A stretch of 46,929 bases of DNA from Promethearchaeota archaeon (GTDB lineage: Archaea > Asgardarchaeota > Lokiarchaeia > Sigynarchaeales > SOKP01), in the NCBI GenBank assembly GCA_030605085.1, contig JAUWBH010000023.1:1-46929 (forward strand), given 5' to 3'. Of the stretch, positions 24,263 to 31,802 are shown piece by piece; the stretch's first letter is position 1; each line of letters begins with the position of its first letter. Made by a program: the position numbers and the translations under genes. The notes beneath the pieces are model-generated. The model saw only the letters and a list, made by a program, of their open reading frames with translations, was not told the DNA's origin and made no database searches.

Positions 24263-25075
24263 TTAACATTCTTTTTTGTCAAATTCTTCAATTATAACAT
24301 TCTGTTGGGCAGCCCACCACACCCATACTTGCCTAATAAAAAAATGAGCAATACCGAGATTTTGTTTCCAAGCGTGTGTATTTGACATATGCTCATGGCA
24401 AATCATAATATATTTTTTATTATTTTGCTCCCAGATATTTTTTAAAAAGAGCTTTCCACAATAATCTATAATTTTGGATTCAGCAAAACATCTAGGGCAA
24501 ACTTTCGGATATTCAGATGTTAAAAGAACTTTAATTTCGAAAGTAATTTCAGGGCGCTCTGGAACAAGTAAATTTCCGTTCCAGATTATATAGTTGTACC
24601 GAATATTTTTTTCAGGAAATAATTTAAACCACGGTCTATTTTGAGTATTTTTTAGAAAATTAATATATTTTAGAATTTTTTCAATTTCGAGTTTAATGCG
24701 ATCTTTCCAAGCGGGATGCTTTGGTCCAACCTCCATCCATTTTTGAGGAAATTCTTGAATTAATTCGTCAAGAATAGATCTTTGCCAACTTATTTCAGTT
24801 GATTTTGAACCAACAATTCCTCGATCTATGATATCGAAAGTATTACCGAATTTATCGACCAGATCTTTAATTGAACAGAGTAGATCTGTTGCAGTAAGCA
24901 CTTGCCCACCCATATTTGTTATACAGACATTATGAGAGGATATTCCAAACTTTTTTGAAATTTCAGGGACAATATCCATTAATTTTACATTTGGCGCAAC
25001 TGGAAAGGGTATTTGTTTTTTTTCCGAACCAAATTTATTCACAAAATAAATCGTATTCAATTCTGGTGATGTCAT
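24263..25075 (-). CDS. Fusion of a ubiquitin-like (beta-grasp) domain and an E2-like conjugating domain
   Basis: Residues about 8-88 look like a ubiquitin-like beta-grasp domain (TIYFVNKFGSEKKQIPFPVA, then KLMDIVPEISKKFGISSHNV and a terminal strand FDIIDRGIVG). Residues about 95-270 follow the E2 layout: helix 1 (RSILDELIQEF), then strands ending in LTSEYPKVCPRCF (compare YPxxPPxxxF). The segment YIMICHEHMSNTHAW follows, comparable to the E2 G-x-I-C-L...W block, which makes Cys226 the candidate thioester cysteine. It is the last gene of the operon, behind the JAMM and E1 genes. Whether the UBL is a modifier to be released or an interaction module is unknown, because there is no classical terminal Gly-Gly before the E2. 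Confidence 0.7.
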   Translation of the reverse strand: MTSPELNTIYFVNKFGSEKKQIPFPVAPNVKLMDIVPEISKKFGISSHNVCITNMGGQVLTATDLLCSIKDLVDKFGNTFDIIDRGIVGSKSTEISWQRSILDELIQEFPQKWMEVGPKHPAWKDRIKLEIEKILKYINFLKNTQNRPWFKLFPEKNIRYNYIIWNGNLLVPERPEITFEIKVLLTSEYPKVCPRCFAESKIIDYCGKLFLKNIWEQNNKKYIMICHEHMSNTHAWKQNLGIAHFFIRQVWVWWAAQQNVIIEEFDKKEC

Positions 25076-25108
25076 TATAATTCTTATTTTTAGTAGTTTT
25101 TCTCTTAA

Positions 25109-26302
25109 TTAATTATTGAATATAATACTTTTATTTTTATTTAATTCAAAATTTTTAAAGACGATTTTAATATCGTTAAATGACTTTTGAATTTGTTTTT
25201 TCATTTTAGTGCTTAATTCAAGATTAGCAAAAGATTCAAGCACAGAAATCAACTTCAAAATAAATTCGAAATTCTTATTTGAAAGTCCATTTTCGTTTAA
25301 TTTTTTCTTATTATAGTGTAAAATTCCAATATAAAATCCAAAAAACCTTATGTAAAAGGCGTCGGGGATTACAATTTTGTTGTTATCGCAATCGAGAATA
25401 CTATAATAAACTTTTTGGAGAATTTTATTATTTACCAATTCTATTTTAACTTTTTGGTTGATATCTTCATATGTATAATTATCGTTATTAATATAAATTG
25501 GAACTAAAACTTCTAGATTTAATTTTAAGGAAAAATAATCTCGCTTATTCTTACTTTCAAGTTTGATTTGATTATCAAATTTGTTATCAATAATAATTTG
25601 ATTCTTTTTCCCTACTTTAAATTTATTAGGAATTTTAAGTCGAATTGATTCAGATGTTAATTTAGTGGCAAAGTATTTTGAGATCGGTTCAAACTGAGAT
25701 ATCTTTGAGTTTTTATAGAATATCTCTAAATCATTCCATACTTTTTCAAAATAGTCTTTTAGCTCGTTTAGTATCTTTATTTTTATTCTTTCTTTATCGT
25801 TTAAATCGCTTTTTATAATATTAATATCAAAAATTTCTTCCATAGAAATTAATAAAAACTTAGGAGTTTCTGATTCAATAAATTTAACGATAATTTCCTT
25901 GGATTTATTATTTTTGCCCATATGGTAATAATTAATGTTTGTACCATTTGTAACAATTGAAACGCAATTAGGAAATTGTTTACTTAAGCTTACAAAAGTA
26001 GTATCGTCAATATGACTATGAAAAATTTCGCTCGAAAAAGGATGCGAGTGATATATACCAATAGAACCGATTCCTTGAGGCAATATGGAACTTATTTCTT
26101 GGAATTCTTGGACGTCTGGAATTGCACTTATAAGGGTTTGCTGTTCGAATCTCTTACATTCAATAATTGCTAAAACAATGGGGATATTATCCTTTTGGTA
26201 TCCAATTAGCCAACCATATATTTCATTTTCGCTTGATAACGCTTGATTTTTAATTACATCGATGAATATTTCTGGTGTATAGAATATTTTTATTAAATTC
26301 AC
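25109..26302 (-). CDS. JAMM/MPN+ metalloprotease with long C-terminal extension
   Basis: The N-terminal 150 residues are a JAB/MPN+ domain: Glu27 in SSENEIYGWLIG and the zinc motif YHSHPFSSEIFHSHIDD with His85, His87, Ser96 and Asp99. The spacing from HxHP to SxxD is one residue longer than in Rpn11. JAMM enzymes cleave isopeptide or C-terminal bonds of ubiquitin-like proteins. The remaining 250 residues (Lys/Asn/Ile-rich, mixed helix and strand) are not recognised; they could bind substrate. The gene begins 3 nt after E1 ends, so the two are tightly coupled, and the UBL-E2 gene follows after 33 nt. Confidence 0.85.
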   Translation of the reverse strand: MNLIKIFYTPEIFIDVIKNQALSSENEIYGWLIGYQKDNIPIVLAIIECKRFEQQTLISAIPDVQEFQEISSILPQGIGSIGIYHSHPFSSEIFHSHIDDTTFVSLSKQFPNCVSIVTNGTNINYYHMGKNNKSKEIIVKFIESETPKFLLISMEEIFDINIIKSDLNDKERIKIKILNELKDYFEKVWNDLEIFYKNSKISQFEPISKYFATKLTSESIRLKIPNKFKVGKKNQIIIDNKFDNQIKLESKNKRDYFSLKLNLEVLVPIYINNDNYTYEDINQKVKIELVNNKILQKVYYSILDCDNNKIVIPDAFYIRFFGFYIGILHYNKKKLNENGLSNKNFEFILKLISVLESFANLELSTKMKKQIQKSFNDIKIVFKNFELNKNKSIIFNN

Positions 26303-26305
26303 CTT

Positions 26306-27142
26306 TTATTCTTTGATTTTATCAATTAAATCATTTAATTCTTCTTGCGATATTTTAGGTTTCACTGATTTTTCTCCAACCATAAATTTTTTGCCACATA
26401 TAGGGCAATTTTCATCTCTTTTAGTTTTATATGTTAAAAAATTCCCTGTTATCATATTGTACGTGAGATAATCAATCATTTGGCCAAACTTTAGAAGATA
26501 TTTTAGCATCTCTTGGATCTGAACGCTTGCTAAGATTGCCATTGTTGAAGGCAAGGATGCAACACAAGATTCACTTCTCTCGTCTGAAATGTTAATCGGG
26601 ATATTACTTAAGCATTTAGCACAAGCGGTCTTATGTGGGATAATAGGGTGAACATAACCCGATAATCCACTTCGAGAAACGCCAGCATCTATATAGGGTA
26701 CATTTAATAGAACACATTTAACATTTAAATATTCTCTTGCGGGAACATTATCTAATCCATTTAAAATAATATCCATTTGTTTAATTTCATCCTCAAAATG
26801 AGGTTCGAAGCTTGGATCCATGATATTATTTTCGAAACTTCTTATTTCTACATCAGGATTTATATCTTTCAATATTTCTGAAGCGACTTTAACTTTCGGT
26901 TGTCCTATATGTGCTTCTTTAAACAAATGTCTGTTTAAGTTTACAATGTCTACAGTATCAAAATCGAATAAGGAAACCTTCCCTACCCCGCACCTTACAG
27001 ACATTTCAGCAGAAACGCAACCAAGGCCTCCAACGCCAATAATTCCGATATGATGTTGTCTAAGATTATCCCAATTAACATTATAACCAAAATCTTTAAT
27101 CGCTTTTAATCTTGTATATCTTGTATTTCCTTTTTGAGTCAT
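26306..27142 (-). CDS. E1-like (ThiF/MoeB/UBA-type) activating enzyme
   Basis: E1 enzymes adenylate the C-terminus of a ubiquitin-like protein and pass it to a cysteine. The 278-aa protein has the Rossmann ATP-binding loop GIIGVGGLGCVSAEMSVRCG, then VSLFDFDTVDIVNLNRHLF and IGQPKVKVASEIL, and DIILNGLDNVPAREYLN. The zinc pairs are CAKC and CPIC. The active-site cysteine is probably Cys193 in ESCVASLPSTMAILASVQIQ. This is the compact MoeB/HesA size rather than eukaryotic UBA1. It lies between the CDC48-N-like protein (18-nt gap) and the JAMM protein (3-nt gap) in one operon. Confidence 0.9.
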   Translation of the reverse strand: MTQKGNTRYTRLKAIKDFGYNVNWDNLRQHHIGIIGVGGLGCVSAEMSVRCGVGKVSLFDFDTVDIVNLNRHLFKEAHIGQPKVKVASEILKDINPDVEIRSFENNIMDPSFEPHFEDEIKQMDIILNGLDNVPAREYLNVKCVLLNVPYIDAGVSRSGLSGYVHPIIPHKTACAKCLSNIPINISDERSESCVASLPSTMAILASVQIQEMLKYLLKFGQMIDYLTYNMITGNFLTYKTKRDENCPICGKKFMVGEKSVKPKISQEELNDLIDKIKE

Positions 27143-27160
27143 TCTTATCCAATATTTAAT

Positions 27161-28243
27161 TTAATATCTTAATGCTTTCGGAATTCTTGAAATTCTATTA
27201 CAATGAATACACTCAACAACCCCATTTAAATCAATATTTTTTATTGGAAGACTTGCGCCGCATTCTGGGCATTGAGCGCTTAAAACTTCAGCCTTTTGTT
27301 CGAGTCCTTGCTTTAATTGAGAAATTATTAAATCGTATTTTTCCAATGTTTTCGAAATTATAGTATCGTTTTCACCCGTAACCCAAATTATGAGAGTACC
27401 TGAGTTGCCTGAAGCCATAACTTGTATATCAATTAATTGAATTGAATCAGATTTTTGTTTAATTAAAAACACAGCCGAACCAAGATAGACTTGTTCTTCT
27501 TCATCAAATGTTTGTTCTATAGGATTTTCTATGGAATCCAATCCTTTAAAAACATTGAGAATCGAGTTAAATAATTGTTTTGGATTAGTCGCTTTAAATA
27601 AATACTTCTGCCCTTTATTGGGATAATTATTCTGTTTTACTTCTCTTATTAATTTGTAAGTTTTTTGTTTTATTTGTCTTTTTAAAATATCGACTCGGAC
27701 CACTTGACGCGATAATCTGTCTCTTTTAATCATTGAGAGCTCTTCATTAGAGATTTTCTCTATGAAAATCTTTGTTTTTTCTCCAATATATACTGGCGGA
27801 TTTGGTAATGTTGAATTTACAATTCCAGTAGCAACTATAGGTGCTCCGCCTTCCCAAGGAATTAAGAACGTGATCTCTTGACCATAATCTATAGATTTAT
27901 TTATTAGCGAAGGTTTAACATTTGAAGTCCATTCTCCCTTAGTAATTATCGCGTGTTCTTTTGAAATATTTATGTGAACCTCTAGAGCTTCAGCAGGATT
28001 GTATTTTAAAGCAAATACCTCGTCATTCTCTCCAAAATTTCCTAAAATTCGTTCGTTTATAAAAATTTTAGGTTCTTCAGAATATTCAATTGCTTCAATT
28101 TTGGTTATAATCGAATATTTTTTAGTAGGTAAATCAGAAATTAAAAAGATTGTATCTCCTACTTTAAAATTTGACAATTGCTCTTTTTTACCCTGAATAA
28201 CACAATTCTCCCGAAATTGTGGAATTAGTTTAAAATTCTTCAT
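27161..28243 (-). CDS. CDC48 N-domain-like protein with zinc ribbon, no ATPase
   Basis: Residues about 20-180 resemble the N-terminal domain of CDC48/p97: a double-psi-like half (FKVGDTIFLISDL ... KIFINERILGNFGENDEVFA) and a second half (KPSLINKSIDYGQEITFLIP, then PVYIGEKTKIFIEKIS). In p97 this domain binds ubiquitin adaptors. A central alpha/beta segment follows. The C-terminus is a zinc ribbon (AQCPECGASLP ... VECIHCNRIS). No AAA ATPase domain is present, so this may be a stand-alone receptor for conjugates or cofactors. The assignment is by motif pattern and moderately sure. It sits directly upstream of E1. Confidence 0.6.
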   Translation of the reverse strand: MKNFKLIPQFRENCVIQGKKEQLSNFKVGDTIFLISDLPTKKYSIITKIEAIEYSEEPKIFINERILGNFGENDEVFALKYNPAEALEVHINISKEHAIITKGEWTSNVKPSLINKSIDYGQEITFLIPWEGGAPIVATGIVNSTLPNPPVYIGEKTKIFIEKISNEELSMIKRDRLSRQVVRVDILKRQIKQKTYKLIREVKQNNYPNKGQKYLFKATNPKQLFNSILNVFKGLDSIENPIEQTFDEEEQVYLGSAVFLIKQKSDSIQLIDIQVMASGNSGTLIIWVTGENDTIISKTLEKYDLIISQLKQGLEQKAEVLSAQCPECGASLPIKNIDLNGVVECIHCNRISRIPKALRY

Positions 28244-28307
28244 TATTTTTTAGATATATTATTATCTTATTATAATTTAATTACAAACAACATTTATAAG
28301 CAATATA

Positions 28308-29171
28308 TTAATCAAATTTTTTTAATTCCTCTTGAGTCTCCTTAATAAAAAGTTGAATTTGTTTTTTCTTCTTATTATAGTCTTCTTGAGAAATTTTATC
28401 TTTCAGTAGAAGATCTTGTTGTTCTTTTAAATTATTCTTTAATTCTTCAATCCGAATTTGGAGATTCTTTCTTTGTTTGATTAAGTACTCAGTCTTCAGT
28501 TCTTCGTGCTTTAAAATGTTTTGAGTGTCGCCAGGAGCATTTATTCCAATAACGTTAAATGTCTCAAGCTCAAGCCCATATCTTAAAAATTCCTCCGTTA
28601 TTTTAGATGTTAACAAATTAATTGCGCGTTCTCGATCTTCCAAAATAATATTCTTAGCAGTATAATTCTTAAAAATATCTCTTAAAGAAGAGTGAAGAAG
28701 GCCTATGATCCACTCTTTAAGGTCTTGTATTTTCCACACTTTTGTTCCCGCTACAACATCGTTATAAAAGATTTTAACTTGGTTAATTCTAAGTTTTAAA
28801 TCTCCATGAAGTCCAACTATGTAGCCGTCTTTGGTTGGAATACCATCTGATTGTGGAATTCCCCATGGTATTTCGGTAAGCGAAATATCAATCCAGACAA
28901 TTTCGGTTCCTTTTATCCTTGCCTTCTTATCGAGTTCATACACACCTCCTCCAAGAATGCCAATTAATTCTCCTTTTTTGTAAAAAAGAGCTTTTTCGTA
29001 ATCTTTTACCACAAAAAGTTTCTTACCTTTAATATTATCTCCAGGTTGAGGAAATGAGTACATTAATGGGGTTTTAAGGGCACCTTTATCCTCTCTTTGC
29101 CACGCAATAATTTCAGGTTCGTTATCCTTAAATTTTTTATATTCAATTTCCCTATACATTATCTTTAACAC
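28308..29171 (-). CDS. SPFH/Band-7-like domain protein with C-terminal coiled coil
   Basis: The 287-aa protein reads KKLFVVKDYEKALFYKKGEL, then GGGVYELDKKARIKGTEIVW, ISLTEIPWGIPQSDGIPTKD and GYIVGLHGDLKLRIN, the strand pattern of SPFH domains of the bacterial virion-core/YdjI-like kind. This is followed by GLLHSSLRDIFKNY and the LETFNVIGINAPGD segment. The C-terminal 60 residues form a charged coiled coil (KNLQIRIEELKNNLKEQQDL). There is no membrane helix, so it may assemble at the membrane periphery as an oligomeric scaffold. It lies between the wHTH and the CDC48-N-like genes. Confidence 0.8.
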   Translation of the reverse strand: MLKIMYREIEYKKFKDNEPEIIAWQREDKGALKTPLMYSFPQPGDNIKGKKLFVVKDYEKALFYKKGELIGILGGGVYELDKKARIKGTEIVWIDISLTEIPWGIPQSDGIPTKDGYIVGLHGDLKLRINQVKIFYNDVVAGTKVWKIQDLKEWIIGLLHSSLRDIFKNYTAKNIILEDRERAINLLTSKITEEFLRYGLELETFNVIGINAPGDTQNILKHEELKTEYLIKQRKNLQIRIEELKNNLKEQQDLLLKDKISQEDYNKKKKQIQLFIKETQEELKKFD

Positions 29172-29194
29172 CCTTTTTTAAAATTATTATAAAT

Positions 29195-30589
29195 TTAAAT
29201 ATTTCTTTCAGATACTATATACCAAGTCTCACCATGTAAAAACGATTTCGAATATTTGAGAATTCCATGTGAAGTAAGATTGTTTAAGATTTTAAGAGTT
29301 TTTTCCTTAGTCCAATCAAATGCGCTAACCATATCGGCTAAAGTGAATTTTTTAAATTTTGTAGCAAACAATATGAGTTTAGTTTCGTCTTCTGAAATAT
29401 CGTGAGCCTTTAATTGTACTATTTTGAGATAATGATCTTCGTCTTCTTGAATAAACATTATCCCTGGTATATATCCTTTATTGGCAAGTGAATTTATGAC
29501 TTGCTCCAAATCTTCAATAGTAAAATATAAATAAGGATTCTCGTCCAATATTAATTGATATAAAGCAAATAAAGGTATAGTTTCAGTAATTTCATAACTG
29601 TGATCATTTAGTTGTTTTTGACCCTTATCCAACATTGCTAAGAATTTTAAGACAACATCTTTAATTCCTTCTTTCATTGTATCTTCATTTAATGGAATCT
29701 GAATTATATTATCCAAAATCTTCGAATCAATTTTGTTTTTCGATAGCTTTTTTAAATCATCTTCAAGTAAGATGTGAGAATTTACATTTATAGACTCTCT
29801 CTGGTAAATTAGGCTCGTAAGCGTTCTAATCTCTTCCCTTAAATCTTTTGTCAACGTATATGCGTTAGAAATTTCTTTATTTTCAACAAAATGCGATATA
29901 TTTGTATTGAACTCAGAGATTCTTTTTAATTCATTCTTAATGATTGAATTAAAGAAAAAGATCTCTAAAAACAAAATCTTTTCGTCTTGCTTGGAAATCT
30001 TTTTCTGTTTTTCACCCATCTTCTTTATTGTATAAATAACAAGCGGGTCAGATGGCAAATTTGAAACTCGCATTTTAAGAAATTTAATTCTTTTCATAAT
30101 AAAACTTATTAAATCTTCAAAAACAGGATTATTTAAGTTCAATATTGGACCAAGCAATTTGCTTAACTCAACTTGTATTATATCTAAATCATAGAGAATT
30201 GTATCGTATTTTTGTTTACTTAACTCCTTTAGTTTTTCAAAACTATCGGGAATATTGATACGATATATCAACTCGTCTTCTATACTTGGAAATTTAACAG
30301 TCTTTTCAATACCTTTTGCTTCTTTTATAACTCTTTTTCCGAATTTTGTTATTCTCCATTTAGGAAGTATGTTATTTTTTTCGACAACCCTTTCTACTTG
30401 GTTAAATCTTTCTAACTGTAAAAGAACATTTTTAGCCACTCTCATCGAAAATCCCGTACGTTCGCTAATATTTCGGATGCTAAACAGCTTTTTTTCTCCT
30501 TCATTTAAATAAAGCAGAATAGTTTCAATTCCCTGTAAACTTATTGGTAAATCCCGAGTTGGATTTCTTTTTTCATCCATAAATTCCAA
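29195..30589 (-). CDS. Two-winged-helix protein heading the ubiquitin-like operon
   Basis: The 464-aa protein has an N-terminal winged helix (LPISLQGIETILLYLNEGEK, then SIRNISERTGFSMRVAKNVL). A long helical middle with coiled-coil character follows. The C-terminal part contains further winged-helix units (FTIEDLEQVINSLANKGYIP and TLADMVSAFDWTKEKTLKIL). Tandem winged helices are found both in DNA-binding regulators and in ESCRT-II-type proteins, so either is possible. The palindrome 50 nt upstream favours an autoregulator. The start may be the ATG at 30580 (MDEKRNPT) rather than 30589. It is the first gene of the operon, 23 nt ahead of the SPFH gene. Confidence 0.65.
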   Translation of the reverse strand: MEFMDEKRNPTRDLPISLQGIETILLYLNEGEKKLFSIRNISERTGFSMRVAKNVLLQLERFNQVERVVEKNNILPKWRITKFGKRVIKEAKGIEKTVKFPSIEDELIYRINIPDSFEKLKELSKQKYDTILYDLDIIQVELSKLLGPILNLNNPVFEDLISFIMKRIKFLKMRVSNLPSDPLVIYTIKKMGEKQKKISKQDEKILFLEIFFFNSIIKNELKRISEFNTNISHFVENKEISNAYTLTKDLREEIRTLTSLIYQRESINVNSHILLEDDLKKLSKNKIDSKILDNIIQIPLNEDTMKEGIKDVVLKFLAMLDKGQKQLNDHSYEITETIPLFALYQLILDENPYLYFTIEDLEQVINSLANKGYIPGIMFIQEDEDHYLKIVQLKAHDISEDETKLILFATKFKKFTLADMVSAFDWTKEKTLKILNNLTSHGILKYSKSFLHGETWYIVSERNI

Positions 30590-30639
30590 TTTTATATACT
30601 TGTCGTTCTTATTATAACATAAATCACATTAACATATAA

Positions 30640-30659
30640 ATGTTTCCATATGGAGACAT
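30640..30659. promoter_or_regulatory. Operator-like palindrome upstream of the ubiquitin-like operon
   Basis: ATGTTTCCATATGGAGACAT is a 20-bp palindrome with one mismatched pair. On the minus strand it lies just upstream of a TATA-like TTTATATG, about 50 nt before the first gene of the operon, a place where a bound wHTH protein could block or recruit TFB/TBP. Confidence 0.5.
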
Positions 30660-30770
30660 TTTAAAATTTTGAAAGTAACAAAAAACTCAAAAAAATAAAA
30701 AATTAATTAAAAAAATTTTATATTTATATTATTAAATTGTTTGGCCATTCTCTCCTTTTCTCTTGTATCC

Positions 30771-31751
30771 CTATTTTTCGTGAAGTAATTCTCCGCAATT
30801 TACGCAGAATTTGTGACCTCTTTTATTTTGAATTCCACAAGCCCTGCAATATATGAACTCTTTAGAAGCAGATTTTTCCCTCGTTTCTACCGTAGTTGGA
30901 GCTGTTTTAAAGGACTTTTCAAACCTTTTAAAGGATTCTGAAAAATCTTCTGGAAGTTCTTTATCTTTTTGAAGTGCTTTTTTATCTATTTTTCCTTCCC
31001 CTTTATCTTCCCATTCTTTATACGCCGACATTAAAGCATCTATTTCGTCGATGTTTGTTAGTTGATTAAAAACAATTGATCTAGTGCTCGAAAAATATTC
31101 AGCGTCTATTTCTTGATTTTTTATCATGGACTGAATTACGCCGATAATCAAAGTTTCGTCTTTAATTCCAGTTTTTTCGGTAATTTCAACTGTTTGTATG
31201 CGACTGAATTTTGATCCTAACTCTAAAACTGTCGTCTTAACTAACAAATAACTACATAAGCGCATTTTTTCGTCGGTCCACGCCAAGATCTCTTTGAAAT
31301 TATATTGCCTGGCGGGACTTCTAATACCCTCTAATTCGGCAATGGCTCTCGAAAAGTCTTTTGCTTGAATTAATTCTTCCACCGTAGGAAAATTCTCTTC
31401 AAGAATCGTTTTCTTCTTTTCTAATTCTTGACATGCGTTTAATTTTTGTTTTGCCTCGTTAACAACTGCGCTTAATCTATGAGGTATCGCATCTTCAATA
31501 ATCGTATTCAGTTCTTTTATCGCGTTCTTAAATCGTTTTTCGCGAATAAGAGCGTCTATCTTAACCAGTCTGTCTTTGAATCCTTCCTCTAAAATAACTT
31601 TTTCTATCTCTTCGCATTTGGTTAACTTCTCGCTTGCCAAGTTAACAACTTTTTTAACGTTTTGGAGTCTCGCTTCTTTGATAATTTCGTGCAATTCTTT
31701 TTTAGCGCGCGAAATGTGTCTTTCTCGAATTAATTCGTCCACAATAACCAA
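30771..31751 (-). CDS. TPR-like repeat protein with winged-helix (PCI-like) domain and zinc ribbon
   Basis: Three similar helical repeats occupy about residues 1-165: VDELIRERHISRAKKELHEI, IDALIREKRFKNAIKELNTI and VEELIQAKDFSRAIAELEGI. They are followed by a winged helix (LELGSKFSRIQTVEITEKTG, then LIIGVIQSMIKNQEIDAEYF). This is the layout of PCI proteins, which in eukaryotes build the proteasome lid, COP9 signalosome and eIF3. A C-terminal zinc ribbon ends it (YCRACGIQNKRGHKFCVNCG). It starts at TTG 31751 with AAAAAGGA upstream. It is transcribed towards the ubiquitin-like operon, 180 nt ahead of it. Function unknown. Confidence 0.65.
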   Translation of the reverse strand: MVIVDELIRERHISRAKKELHEIIKEARLQNVKKVVNLASEKLTKCEEIEKVILEEGFKDRLVKIDALIREKRFKNAIKELNTIIEDAIPHRLSAVVNEAKQKLNACQELEKKKTILEENFPTVEELIQAKDFSRAIAELEGIRSPARQYNFKEILAWTDEKMRLCSYLLVKTTVLELGSKFSRIQTVEITEKTGIKDETLIIGVIQSMIKNQEIDAEYFSSTRSIVFNQLTNIDEIDALMSAYKEWEDKGEGKIDKKALQKDKELPEDFSESFKRFEKSFKTAPTTVETREKSASKEFIYCRACGIQNKRGHKFCVNCGELLHEK

Positions 31752-31802
31752 CTCGTTTTTGAAATCCTTTTTAACAGTCTTTTTCGAAGGCTCCTCTCGT
31801 AA

